DNA of 64,000 nucleotides from Streptomyces flavidovirens DSM 40150 (GTDB lineage: Bacteria; Actinomycetota; Actinomycetes; Streptomycetales; Streptomycetaceae): NCBI RefSeq assembly GCF_000429085.1, contig NZ_AUBE01000016.1, positions 62,001-126,000 on the forward strand. The letters run 5' to 3'. The notes beneath the pieces were generated by a model. It was not told the DNA's origin, did not search any database, and saw nothing but the letters and a program-made list of their open reading frames with translations. Both the position numbers and the translations under genes were made by a program. Position 1 is the stretch's first letter, and each line of letters opens with the position of its first letter. Positions 48,422 to 57,257 of the stretch are shown piece after piece.

Positions 48422-49318
48422 TTGCCGTTCACACTCAGCCATGCGGCGGCGGTACTGTCAGGCATTCGACGAGACGGTACCGCGCGCGGACCGCTGCTCG
48501 CATCGGCCCTCGTCGCAGGGTCGTTCGCGCCTGACATGACCTACTTCGCGGCCACCGCCGTTCCGGCCGCGATGGCCTTCGGGGACGTCACCCACTCCCT
48601 GCCGGGTCTCGTCACCGTCGACGTACTGATCACGGCGGCGCTCGTCGGCCTGTGGCTGCTGATGCGCGAACCTCTGCTCGCCCTGGTGCCGCGGCGCCGG
48701 CAGGCCCGCTTCCACGGCTTCGTACGCGGCGAGGACTGGACCGGTATCCAACTCCCCGCACTGGCCTGGCGGTTCTTCCTCTCGGCCGCCATCGGCAGCT
48801 GCACGCACGTCTTCTGGGACAGCTTCACGCATCTCGACCGGTGGGGCATGAAGGTCTTCCCGGTCCTCGGCGAGATCGTCGCTGGCTTCCCGATGTACAT
48901 GTACGCGCAGTACGGCGGCTCGGCGGTGGCCCTCGTGGTGATCGTGTGGTTCACGGTCTCGGCACTGCGGCGCCACCCGGACGGGCCCCCTCCCGGCTCC
49001 GTACCGCTGCTGGACGTGCGCGGGCGGTGGGCGGCCTGGGGGCTGCTCGCACTGTGCGTGCTGGCCGGCGTCGTACACCGGTGCGTGCGCTGGTACGCCG
49101 CGCAGACCGTGCGGCTGACACCGCTCGACTTCGTCCCGACAGCGTGCTTCGGCGCAGGCGCGGGGCTCGCCGTGGGGCTCGTCCTGTACGCCGTGGTGGT
49201 GCGGCTGTGGCTGCGCGGCAGCCCGCGGGAGCCTGCCGCCACAGACGCCGGCCCTCAGTCACCGGACAGGCACGCATCACCTGTCCCGGCCGGAAACGCC
49301 GGCCGGCCCGGCGACTGA
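48422..49318 (+). CDS. DUF4184-family integral membrane protein
   Basis: A 298-residue membrane protein with about six helices. It begins PFTLSHAAAVLSGIRR, the DUF4184 hallmark, and contains SCTHVFWDSFTHLDRWGM, whose His and Asp residues resemble the metal-hydrolase-like site of the related YfhO/DUF457 metal-binding membrane proteins. Function unknown. The start codon is TTG at 48422, supported by AGGGGG 4-5 bases upstream; no ATG or GTG gives the conserved N-terminus. Confidence 0.85.
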   Translation: MPFTLSHAAAVLSGIRRDGTARGPLLASALVAGSFAPDMTYFAATAVPAAMAFGDVTHSLPGLVTVDVLITAALVGLWLLMREPLLALVPRRRQARFHGFVRGEDWTGIQLPALAWRFFLSAAIGSCTHVFWDSFTHLDRWGMKVFPVLGEIVAGFPMYMYAQYGGSAVALVVIVWFTVSALRRHPDGPPPGSVPLLDVRGRWAAWGLLALCVLAGVVHRCVRWYAAQTVRLTPLDFVPTACFGAGAGLAVGLVLYAVVVRLWLRGSPREPAATDAGPQSPDRHASPVPAGNAGRPGD

Positions 49319-49351
49319 GGGCACTCCCCCACTCCGCAAGGAGGCAGGGAC

Positions 49352-49415
49352 GCGTCTCCGTTACACGTCTCAGTTACGCGTCTCAGTTACACGTATCCGT
49401 TACGCGTATCAGTGC
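49352..49415. repeat. 13-bp tandem repeat between convergent genes, reaching into polA
   Basis: Five 13-bp units (starting GCGTCTCCGTTAC, ACGTCTCAGTTAC, GCGTCTCAGTTAC, ACGTATCCGTTAC, then a partial GCGTATCAGTGC) run from 49352 to 49415. First bases alternate G/A, so there is also a 26-bp period. The last unit overlaps the final codons and stop of polA. Confidence 0.85.
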
Positions 49416-52123
49416 GCGGCGGACTCCCAGTCGGTTCCCACACCCACCGACACATCGAGCGGGGCGCGCAGGCTGACGGCGCCGGCCATCTCGCGGCGGA
49501 CGATCTCCTCCACCCGCTCGCGCTCCCCCGGGGCCAGCTCCAGGACGATTTCGTCGTGGACCTGGAGCAGCATCCGGGTGTTCAGGCCCGCCTCCGTCAG
49601 CGCCCGGTCGACGTTCAGCATGGCGACCTTCACGATGTCGGCGGCCGTGCCCTGGATCGGGGCGTTCAGCGCCATCCGCTCGGCCGCCTCACGGCGCTGG
49701 CGGTTGTCGCTGTTGAGGTCCGGCAGGTAGCGGCGGCGGCCGAGCATCGTCGCCGTGTACCCGGTGGCCCGCGCCTCGTCGACGGCACGCCGCAGGTAGT
49801 CGCGCACCCCGCCGAACCGCTCGAAGTACGTGTCCATCAGGGCCCGCGCCTCGCCCGCCTCGATGTTGAGCTGCTGCGACAGGCCGAAGGCGGACAGGCC
49901 GTAGGCCAGGCCGTACGACATGGCCTTGATCTTGCGCCGCATCTCCGCGTCGACCGCGGACCGCTCCACGCCGAACACCTGGGAGGCGACGGTGGTGTGC
50001 AGGTCCTCGCCGGAGGTGAACGCCTCGATCAGGCCCTCGTCCTCCGACAGGTGCGCCATTACCCGCAGCTCGATCTGGCTGTAGTCGGCGGTCATCAGCG
50101 ACTCGAAGCCCTCGCCGACGACGAATCCGCGACGGATGGCACGGCCCTCGTCCGTGCGCACCGGCACGTTCTGCAGGTTCGGTTCGGTGGAGGACAGGCG
50201 TCCGGTCGCCGCGACCGTCTGGCTGAACGTGGTGTGGATCCGGCCGTCACCGGCGATCGTCTTGATCAGACCCTCGACCGTGGACCGCAGCCGGGCCTGC
50301 TCACGGTGACGCAGCATGATCACCGGCAGTTCGTGCTCGGTCTGCGCGGCCAGCCAGGCCAGTGCGTCCGCGTCCGTGGTGTAACCGGTCTTGGTCTTCT
50401 TCGTCTTGGGGAGGTTCAGCTCACCGAAGAAGACCTCCTGGAGCTGCTTGGGCGAGCCGAGATTGAACTCGTGGCCCACCGACGCGTGCGCCTCCTTGAC
50501 CGCCTGCTGCACCGCGCCGGCGAACTGCTGCTCCATCGCCTCCAGATGGGCGCGGTCGGCCGAGATGCCGTACCGCTCCATCCGGGCCAGCAGCAGCGAC
50601 GTGGGCAGCTCCACCTCGTGCAGCAGCTCGGTCGCGCCGACCTCCTTCAGCTTCACGGCGAACGCGTCGCCCAGGTCGAGGACCGCGCGGGCCTGCGCCA
50701 TCAGGGCGTCGGCCTCGGCCTGCTCGTCCTCCTCCGAGCCGAAGGACAGCTGGCCGTCGGCGGCGGCCGGGGCCAGCTCACGGTGGAGGTACTCGACGGA
50801 CAGGGCGTCCAGGGCGAAGGACCGGCGGCCGGGCTTGACCAGATAGGCGGCGAGCGCCGTGTCCATCGTGATGCCCTCGATGTGCCAGCCGTGCTCGGGG
50901 AAGACCCGCAGCGCGTCCTTGGCGTTGTGCATGACCTTCGGCCGGGCCGGGTCCGCGAGCCAGGCGGCGAAGGCCCGCTCGTCCGACTCGTCCAGCTCGG
51001 TCGTGTCGAACCAGGCCGCCTTGCCGTCGGCGGCCGCCAGCGCGACCTCGCTGACATTGCCGACGCCCAGGGCCCAGGTCGCGACGGTCGCCACGCCGAG
51101 CGGCTGCCCGCCGTGCTGCTCGAGCCAGGTGGCCAGCCCGCCGGCGCGCAGCACCGTGCCGTCGAGCTGAACACCGGCGTCCGGGGCCGGTGCCTCTTCC
51201 TCCTGGGCGCCCGGGTCGACAGCGAGCAGCCGCTCCCGCAGGCTCGGGTTACGGATCTCCAGGACCTCCAAGAACCCCTTCAGCGCGGACCGGTCGTACG
51301 GCACGCGCTCCAGGTCCGCCACGGCCTTGGGCAGCTCCACGTCACGCACCAGCTCGGTCAGGTGCCGGTTGAGCTTGACCGACTCCAGGTGGTCGCGCAG
51401 GGCCTGCCCGACCTTGCCCTTGACCTCGTCGGCACGCTCGACCAGCTCGGCGAACGAACCGAACTGGTTGATCCACTTCGTGGCGGTCTTCTCGCCGACG
51501 CCGGGGATGCCCGGCAGGTTGTCCGACGGGTCGCCGCGCAGGGCGGCGAAGTCCGGGTACTGCGACGGGGTCAGCCCGTACTTCTCCTGCACCTTCTCCG
51601 GCGTGAACCGGGTCAGCTCGGAGACACCCTTGGTCGGATAAAGCACGGTCACATGGTCGGAGACCAGCTGGAACGAGTCCCGGTCGCCGGTGACGATCAG
51701 CACGTCGAAGCCGGCGGCCTCCGCCTGGGTGGCGAGCGTGGCGATGATGTCGTCGGCCTCGAAGCCGTCCACCGCGAACCGCTGCGCGTTCATGGTGTCC
51801 AGCAGCTCGCCGATCAGCTCGACCTGCCCCTTGAACTCGTCGGGGGTCGTCGAGCGGTTTGCCTTGTACTCCGGGAAGTCGGCCGAGCGCCACGTCTTGC
51901 GCGACACGTCGAAGGCCACCGCGAAGTGCGTGGGCGCCTCGTCGCGCAGCGTGTTCGCCAGCATCGACGCGAAGCCGTAGATGGCGTTCGTCGGCTGGCC
52001 GCTCGCGGTGGTGAAATTCTCCGCGGGCAGCGCGAAGAACGCTCGGTACGCCAGGGAGTGCCCGTCCATGAGGAGCAGGCGGGGACGGTTGTCTGCGGTC
52101 TTCTTCGATGCTGTCTCTGACAC
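49409..52123 (-). CDS. polA: DNA polymerase I
   Basis: A 904-residue family A polymerase. Residues about 15-310 are the 5'-3' exonuclease (LLLMDGHSLAYRAFFALP, FEADDIIATLA). The middle (about 320-500) corresponds to the proofreading domain but lacks the usual DxE exonuclease acids by eye. The polymerase core has motif A MTADYSQIELRVMAHL (about 675), motif B RRKIKAMSYGLAYGLSAFGL and motif C QVHDEIVLE (about 850). It fills excision-repair gaps and removes RNA primers, completing the repair set with UvrA, B and C. I start at GTG 52123 (VSETASKK), with AGGA 8 bases upstream; GTG 52129 is too close to it. Confidence 0.97.
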   Translation of the reverse strand: MSETASKKTADNRPRLLLMDGHSLAYRAFFALPAENFTTASGQPTNAIYGFASMLANTLRDEAPTHFAVAFDVSRKTWRSADFPEYKANRSTTPDEFKGQVELIGELLDTMNAQRFAVDGFEADDIIATLATQAEAAGFDVLIVTGDRDSFQLVSDHVTVLYPTKGVSELTRFTPEKVQEKYGLTPSQYPDFAALRGDPSDNLPGIPGVGEKTATKWINQFGSFAELVERADEVKGKVGQALRDHLESVKLNRHLTELVRDVELPKAVADLERVPYDRSALKGFLEVLEIRNPSLRERLLAVDPGAQEEEAPAPDAGVQLDGTVLRAGGLATWLEQHGGQPLGVATVATWALGVGNVSEVALAAADGKAAWFDTTELDESDERAFAAWLADPARPKVMHNAKDALRVFPEHGWHIEGITMDTALAAYLVKPGRRSFALDALSVEYLHRELAPAAADGQLSFGSEEDEQAEADALMAQARAVLDLGDAFAVKLKEVGATELLHEVELPTSLLLARMERYGISADRAHLEAMEQQFAGAVQQAVKEAHASVGHEFNLGSPKQLQEVFFGELNLPKTKKTKTGYTTDADALAWLAAQTEHELPVIMLRHREQARLRSTVEGLIKTIAGDGRIHTTFSQTVAATGRLSSTEPNLQNVPVRTDEGRAIRRGFVVGEGFESLMTADYSQIELRVMAHLSEDEGLIEAFTSGEDLHTTVASQVFGVERSAVDAEMRRKIKAMSYGLAYGLSAFGLSQQLNIEAGEARALMDTYFERFGGVRDYLRRAVDEARATGYTATMLGRRRYLPDLNSDNRQRREAAERMALNAPIQGTAADIVKVAMLNVDRALTEAGLNTRMLLQVHDEIVLELAPGERERVEEIVRREMAGAVSLRAPLDVSVGVGTDWESAAH

Positions 52124-52173
52124 GCCCACGATCCTAGGCCGCACCACTGACAATCGGGGCCCGCGGCCTCTCA

Positions 52174-52193
52174 CTGTCAGCGCAGCGTGACAG
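52174..52193. promoter_or_regulatory. Inverted repeat in the polA-ydeP divergent region
   Basis: CTGTCA (52174-52179), 8 bp, TGACAG (52188-52193) is a perfect 6+6 dyad, with a further CTGACA half-site at 52147. It lies between the divergent polA and YdeP-type genes, where an operator would be expected. It is not an SOS box. Confidence 0.35.
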
Positions 52194-52239
52194 GATCGGA
52201 GACGTACGTAACAGAACCGCACGCTCAAAGGGGAGCGCC

Positions 52240-54519
52240 ATGGCTGCCAAGCCGCCCGCAGGTGACCCGGTCCAGGACGCGCCGCAGGTCGCGGCCCCCC
52301 AGCACGCCGCGGCAGGGCTCCCCGCCATCGGACACACGCTGAAGATGGCCCAGCAGCAGATGGGCGTGCGCCGCACCGCGCAGACCCTCCTCAAGGTCAA
52401 CCAGAAGGACGGCTTCGACTGCCCCGGCTGCGCCTGGCCCGAGGAGGACAAGCGGCACAAGGCGGAGTTCTGCGAGAACGGCGCGAAGGCCGTCGCCGAA
52501 GAGGCGACACTGCGCCGTGTCACCCCCGACTTCTTCGCCGCCCATCCCGTCGCCGACCTCGCCACGCGCAGCGGGTACTGGCTGGGCCAGCAAGGACGCA
52601 TCACACAGCCGGTGTATCTGGCGGAGGGCGCCGACCGGTACGACGCGGTGACCTGGGAGCGGGCCTTCGAGATCATCGCGGAGGAGCTCAAGGCACTCGG
52701 CTCCCCCGACGAGGCCGTCTTCTACACCTCGGGCCGCACCAGCAACGAAGCGGCGTTCCTGCTCCAGCTCTTCGCCCGCGAGTTCGGCACCAACAACCTG
52801 CCGGACTGCTCCAACATGTGCCACGAGTCGTCGGGCTCTGCCCTGGTGGAGACCATCGGCATCGGCAAGGGCAGCGTCTCTCTCGAAGACCTGCACCAGG
52901 CCGACCTGATCATCGTCGCCGGCCAGAACCCGGGCACCAACCACCCGCGGATGCTCACCGCCCTGGAGAAGGCCAAGGCCGCCGGCGCGAAGATCATCTC
53001 GGTGAATCCGCTGCCCGAAGCCGGACTCGAACGCTTCAAGAACCCGCAGACCCCCCAGGGCATGATCAAGGGCGCCGCCCTCACCGACCTCTTCCTCCAA
53101 ATCCGCCTCGGCGGCGACCAGGCCCTGTTCCGGCTGCTCAACAAGCTGATCATCGAAGCGGACGGCGCCGTCGACGAAGAGTTCGTACGCGAACACACCC
53201 ACGGATACGAGGAGTTCGCGGCCACCGCGCACGCCGCCGACTGGGACGAGACCCTCACCGCCACCGGCCTGGAGCGCGCGAAGATCGAGCAGGCCCTCGC
53301 CATGGTCCTCACCTCCCGGCGCACCATCGTGTGCTGGGCCATGGGCCTGACCCAGCACAAGCACGCCGTGCCGACCATCCGCGAAGTCGTCAACTTCCTG
53401 CTGCTGCGCGGCAACATCGGCCGCCCCGGCGCCGGAGTGTGCCCCGTGCGCGGCCACTCCAACGTGCAGGGCGACCGCACCATGGGCATCTTCGAACGCC
53501 CCGCCCCCGCCTTCCTCGACGCCCTCGACAAGGAATTCGGAATCACCTCACCCCGCCACCACGGATTCGACGTCGTACGGTCCATCCAGGCCCTGCGCGA
53601 CGGCGAGGCGAAAGTCTTCTTCGCCATGGGCGGCAACTTCGTCGGCGCGACCCCCGACACCGACGTGACCGAAGCCGCGATGCGCCGGGCCCGCCTGACC
53701 GTCCACGTGTCGACGAAGCTCAACCGCTCGCACGCCGTCACCGGCGCCCGCGCGCTGATCCTGCCCACCCTCGGACGTACCGACAAGGACGTACAGGCGG
53801 CAGGGAAGCAGTTCGTCACCGTCGAGGACTCCATGGGCATGGTGCACGCCTCGCGCGGCAACCTCGCCCCCGCGAGCCCCCACCTGCTGTCCGAGCCGGC
53901 CATCGTCGCCCGCCTGGCGCGGGCCGTCCTCGGCCCCGCTTCCGCCACGCCGTGGGAGGACTTCGAGAAGGACTACGGCACGATCCGCGACCGGATCTCC
54001 CGCGTCGTTCCCGGCTTCGAGGACTTCAACGCACGCGTAGCCCGTCCCGGCGGCTTCACCCTGCCGCACGGCCCGCGCGACGAACGCCGCTTCACCACCC
54101 CCACCGGCAAGGCCAACTTCACCGCCGCGCCCGTCGAGTACCCCAAGCTCCCCGACGGCCGGCTGCTCCTTCAGACGCTGCGCTCGCACGACCAGTACAA
54201 CACCACGATCTACGGACTCGACGACCGTTACCGGGGCATCAAGGGCGGCCGTCGCGTCGTCCTCGTCAACCCGGACGACGCCCGCGAGCTGGGCCTCGCC
54301 GACGGGACGTACACCGATCTCGTCAGTGAGTGGAAGGACGGCGTCGAGCGGCGCGCCCCCGGCTTCCGCGTCGTGCACTACCCCACCGCGCGCGGCTGCG
54401 CCGCCGCCTACTACCCCGAAACCAACGTGCTGGTGCCGCTCGACGCCACCGCGGACACCAGTAACACCCCCGCCAGCAAGTCCGTCATCGTACGTCTGGA
54501 ACAATCACGCACCGCCTAA
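52240..54519 (+). CDS. FdhF/YdeP-family molybdopterin oxidoreductase
   Basis: A 759-residue molybdopterin (bis-MGD) oxidoreductase of the YdeP group. The N-terminal KDGFDCPGCAWPEEDKRH (about residues 58-75) resembles the family's cysteine pair; unlike formate dehydrogenases there is no full 4Cys [4Fe-4S] motif. Further signatures are SGRTSNEAAFLLQLFAREFG, NNLPDCSNMCHESS, LIIVAGQNPGTNHPRM, NIGRPGAGVCPVRGHSNVQG and the C-terminal LLLQTLRSHDQYNTTIYGLD. In E. coli YdeP is linked to acid resistance; the physiological substrate is unknown. GGGGAG precedes the ATG at 52240. The thioesterase gene follows 50 bp downstream. Confidence 0.93.
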   Translation: MAAKPPAGDPVQDAPQVAAPQHAAAGLPAIGHTLKMAQQQMGVRRTAQTLLKVNQKDGFDCPGCAWPEEDKRHKAEFCENGAKAVAEEATLRRVTPDFFAAHPVADLATRSGYWLGQQGRITQPVYLAEGADRYDAVTWERAFEIIAEELKALGSPDEAVFYTSGRTSNEAAFLLQLFAREFGTNNLPDCSNMCHESSGSALVETIGIGKGSVSLEDLHQADLIIVAGQNPGTNHPRMLTALEKAKAAGAKIISVNPLPEAGLERFKNPQTPQGMIKGAALTDLFLQIRLGGDQALFRLLNKLIIEADGAVDEEFVREHTHGYEEFAATAHAADWDETLTATGLERAKIEQALAMVLTSRRTIVCWAMGLTQHKHAVPTIREVVNFLLLRGNIGRPGAGVCPVRGHSNVQGDRTMGIFERPAPAFLDALDKEFGITSPRHHGFDVVRSIQALRDGEAKVFFAMGGNFVGATPDTDVTEAAMRRARLTVHVSTKLNRSHAVTGARALILPTLGRTDKDVQAAGKQFVTVEDSMGMVHASRGNLAPASPHLLSEPAIVARLARAVLGPASATPWEDFEKDYGTIRDRISRVVPGFEDFNARVARPGGFTLPHGPRDERRFTTPTGKANFTAAPVEYPKLPDGRLLLQTLRSHDQYNTTIYGLDDRYRGIKGGRRVVLVNPDDARELGLADGTYTDLVSEWKDGVERRAPGFRVVHYPTARGCAAAYYPETNVLVPLDATADTSNTPASKSVIVRLEQSRTA

Positions 54520-54569
54520 GCGTTCGCTTAAGGACGATGGACGCCGTACGACGATCGGAGCCGGGCCCC

Positions 54570-55040
54570 ATGGGCGAGCAGACCGCAGCTGTGAAGTTCC
54601 CGCAAGAGGTCATCGATGAGTACGCCGAGCTGGGCGTCGACCTGCCCGCCCTGTTCTCCGCCGGAGACCTCGGCACCCGCATGGGCGTACAGATCGTCGA
54701 GGCCTCCGCGGAGCGCGTCGTCGGCACCATGCCCGTCGAGGGCAACACCCAGCCGTACGGCCTGCTGCACGGCGGCGCCTCCGCCGTACTCGCCGAGACG
54801 CTCGGCTCCATCGGCTCGATGCTGCACGGCGGCGCCTCCAAGATCGCCGTCGGCGTGGACCTCAACTGCACGCACCACAGGGGCGCCCGCAGTGGCCTGG
54901 TGACCGGTGTGGCCACCCCCGTCCACCGCGGACGCTCCACCGCGACGTACGAGATCGTCATCACCGACGACCAGGACAAGCGGGTCTGCACGGCCCGCCT
55001 GACATGCCTGCTGCGCGACGCGGACGGCAGCAAGGGCTAA
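54570..55040 (+). CDS. Hotdog-fold acyl-CoA thioesterase (PaaI-like)
   Basis: A 156-residue PaaI/YdiI-type thioesterase. The segment GTMPVEGNTQPYGLLHGGASAV (about residues 50-71) contains the HGG motif, with the catalytic acid in the following AVLAETLGSIGS helix. VGVDLNCTHHRGARSG is the second family block. Likely substrates are aromatic or medium-chain acyl-CoAs. ATG 54570 has GGAG 9 bases upstream; ATG 54537 would add 11 residues. It probably shares a transcript with the YdeP-type gene. Confidence 0.9.
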   Translation: MGEQTAAVKFPQEVIDEYAELGVDLPALFSAGDLGTRMGVQIVEASAERVVGTMPVEGNTQPYGLLHGGASAVLAETLGSIGSMLHGGASKIAVGVDLNCTHHRGARSGLVTGVATPVHRGRSTATYEIVITDDQDKRVCTARLTCLLRDADGSKG

Positions 55041-55091
55041 GCGCGTACGGCCGGGAGATCAACTGATCGCGGAGCGCCCGGCAGCGTCACA

Positions 55092-55132
55092 CCGCTGACC
55101 CCGGCCAACGATCTTCGGGGCGGGGTCAGCGG
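55092..55132 (+). terminator. Terminator hairpin after the thioesterase gene
   Basis: An 11-bp perfect stem CCGCTGACCCC/GGGGTCAGCGG (55092-55102 with 55122-55132) with a 19-nt loop lies 51 bp after the stop at 55040. Confidence 0.75.
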
Positions 55133-55472
55133 CGGGGTGCGGCGGCGGGCTCGCGGTGCTTCCGCCCGCGCGCGAAGCGCCGCGAGCGGGGACACGGCCA
55201 ACACCGTCACGCCCTTCCGCCGCGCCGTACCGCGCGTACGTACACCGGTGGCTCTCGCCATCACGGCCGCCTCCAAGGGGCCGGCGGCTGACCATCCCGC
55301 GAAGAGCGCGCACACTCCGCCGCGACCACCCCCTCTGCGTCAGACCTCAACGCCCTTGCCCGCCACCCCCCTTGTCCCACCACCGGCACAACCGGTTCAC
55401 TGTCCCCCACCCCCACAGGAGAGCGCCGCCGGTCCCATCCCACACTTCGCACGTCACACCCAAGGGGTTCTC
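55133..55472. other. Gene-poor stretch upstream of the secreted protease
   Basis: No convincing gene is visible between the terminator and the TTG start at 55473. The sequence is Pro/Arg-coding in all open frames, with C-rich runs and no family match. It presumably holds the protease promoter, which I could not place. Confidence 0.5.
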
Positions 55473-56351
55473 TTGACCGCAGTACGCATACGCCTCACCG
55501 CCGTCACCGCCGGAGCCTGCGCACTCGTCCTGGCGGCGGCCCTGCCGTCCTCCGCGATCAACTCCTACAACGCCACGCCCGCACCCGAGCGCACCGAAGT
55601 CGGAGCCCTCGTCGCGACGTGGGACAACGACGCGAACCCCACCACGCCCGACCGCGTCGACTGGGTCTGTTCCGGCACCATGATCGACGCGGATACGTTC
55701 CTGACCGCCGCGCACTGCACCACCGACTGGCCCGACAACGTGAGGTTCTACGTCTCCCTCGACCAGGACGTGCAGGCCGGCCTCGACAAGGCCGCGGCCC
55801 AGCACCCCGGCAACCCGGCGGCCGTCGCCGAAGCGGTCGCCGTCCAGGGCACCGCCCACAACCACCCCGCCTATCCGGGCCCCGCCTCCGACACCCACGA
55901 CATCTCCGTCGTCGAAGTGCCGGCAGCCGGGCTCAAGGCGAGGTGGTCCTTCACGCCCGCCGCTCTCCCCCTTGCCGGCGCCCTGAACGCCCTCGGCCCC
56001 CAGGGCCTCGACGACACCTCCTTCACCGTCGCCGGGTACGGCACCCAGGAAGCCCGGCGCGGGCCCGGCGGCCACACCCACCCCGGCGGCGGCGTACGCA
56101 TGAAGGCCCCCGTCACATACAACGCACTCAACGACGCCTGGCTGCGGCTCTCCATGACCGCACCCCAGGGCAACGGCGGTGCCTGCTACGGCGATTCGGG
56201 CGGACCCAACTTCGCCACCCTCGCCGGCAAGCGCACCCTGGTCGCCACCACGATCACCGGCGACACCCCCTGCTACGCCACGAACGTCACCTACCGGCTG
56301 GACACGCCGGGCGCCCGCGCGTTCCTCTCCCCGTACACAAAACTGCCGTAA
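55473..56351 (+). CDS. Secreted trypsin-like serine protease
   Basis: A 292-residue exported serine protease. A signal peptide (ITAVTAGACALVLAAALPSSA-like, about residues 1-28) precedes the S1 fold. The triad is visible: His in FLTAAHC (about residue 75), Asp in HDISVVEV (about 145) and Ser in GDSGGP (about 240). The segment between strands includes a long acidic/His-rich stretch. The TTG start (LTAVRIRL) is chosen because AAGGGG lies 5 bases upstream and the frame gives the signal peptide at once; a GTG or ATG start would truncate it. A pro-region is not obvious. Confidence 0.88.
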   Translation: MTAVRIRLTAVTAGACALVLAAALPSSAINSYNATPAPERTEVGALVATWDNDANPTTPDRVDWVCSGTMIDADTFLTAAHCTTDWPDNVRFYVSLDQDVQAGLDKAAAQHPGNPAAVAEAVAVQGTAHNHPAYPGPASDTHDISVVEVPAAGLKARWSFTPAALPLAGALNALGPQGLDDTSFTVAGYGTQEARRGPGGHTHPGGGVRMKAPVTYNALNDAWLRLSMTAPQGNGGACYGDSGGPNFATLAGKRTLVATTITGDTPCYATNVTYRLDTPGARAFLSPYTKLP

Positions 56352-56368
56352 GGGCGACGCTCTGCCGG

Positions 56369-56398
56369 TTGTGTCACACATCGTGACTGACCTAGCGT
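56369..56398 (+). promoter_or_regulatory. Candidate leaderless promoter of lipoprotein gene
   Basis: TTGTGT (56369-56374), an 18-bp spacer and TAGCGT (56393-56398) end six bases before the ATG at 56405, which itself has no Shine-Dalgarno. This predicts an mRNA starting at the A of the start codon. Confidence 0.5.
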
Positions 56399-56404
56399 CT
56401 CCTC

Positions 56405-56806
56405 ATGGGGACCGGACCGCACACGCATGCCGGATACGCCTTCTGCGCACTCCTGGCCGCACTGGTTGTCGCGGGCTGTACGGAGCCTCCTCATGCCTCC
56501 CGGCCCGCGACATCGGGCCCCGCTCCGCAGAGTCCCTCGCCCGAGGAGACCTGCACAAAACTCGTCTCTTACTGGGCGAAAGAGACACTCAAGGGCAGCA
56601 AATGGTCAGGCCTCGACTGGGAGCAAAAGGGGCTGTCCAACGAGCAGTACGCCCTGCACGAAGAGATCATCGCCGCAGGTCGCGCCGAGGTGAAGCGCCA
56701 CGGGCGCGCTGCGGGTCTCAGGCTGGTCGACCGCCTGGCCCGGCAGCAATGCACCGCCCGCAACGGCGCCACCGGCAGCTCGGAGAACTGGCGTCCGCCG
56801 GGGTGA
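56405..56806 (+). CDS. Small lipoprotein, unknown function
   Basis: A 133-residue protein with a lipoprotein signal (FCALLAALVVAGC, lipobox Cys25) and a mature region of about 108 residues. The mature part has two Cys (ETCTKLVSYW and RQQCTARN) that could form a disulfide and a conserved-looking helical core (LSNEQYALHEEIIAAGRAEV). I do not recognise the family. It lies downstream of the protease gene and has its own candidate promoter with no Shine-Dalgarno. Confidence 0.78.
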   Translation: MGTGPHTHAGYAFCALLAALVVAGCTEPPHASRPATSGPAPQSPSPEETCTKLVSYWAKETLKGSKWSGLDWEQKGLSNEQYALHEEIIAAGRAEVKRHGRAAGLRLVDRLARQQCTARNGATGSSENWRPPG

Positions 56807-57257
56807 CAGGCCGCGCAGCCGCGACGTAACGCGCGGCGCTAAGCGACTCCCCCTGAGGTAACACTCCGTAACAAGGATGCGATCACGCATTCGGCCGCCG
56901 CTCACATCACCCGCGCCGGTACTCCGGCCAGTGCCCTTTCAGCCACGCAGGCGCCGCCGACACCAAGATCACCCCAAGCGCCGTAGCGGAACTGGGGGTT
57001 CTCAGCATGTGGGACTTTCCGGCGGTGAAGGTATCGACGGATGTGTCCACACTGCCCTACCCAGCGTTGGCCTTGGCATAACAAGAGAGTCACATCCTGA
57101 CTTCACACCTCCACGACCCCTCCACCTCCGCCTAGAGTCACGGCCAGTCACCGCGCCGCCGGGCGCGTCTGCTGCACGGCCCCTGTATCGACCAGAACGG
57201 CCCGGCGATCGTCACGGCACCTCAGCAGAGGAGGCCGCGCCAGGGAAAGGACCTTTC
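56807..57257. other. Region upstream of the liv operon
   Basis: This 451-bp gap has no convincing gene. A 7-bp hairpin (GCCGCGC/GCGCGGC, 56810-56837) just after the lipoprotein stop may be a terminator. The rest should carry the promoter of the transporter operon; a TAGAGT hexamer at 57133 is a possible -10, without a good -35. No riboswitch was recognised. Confidence 0.45.

Noticed and set aside
49412..52120. A 902-codon open frame opposite polA
   Set aside because: Same artefact: antisense of a long GC-rich gene with no domain signatures and no ribosome-binding site of note.
56877..57257. An upstream extension of the LivK binding protein by more than 120 residues
   Set aside because: The extension is Pro/Arg-rich with no signal; the GTG at 57258 with AAAGGA directly precedes a standard lipoprotein signal peptide.
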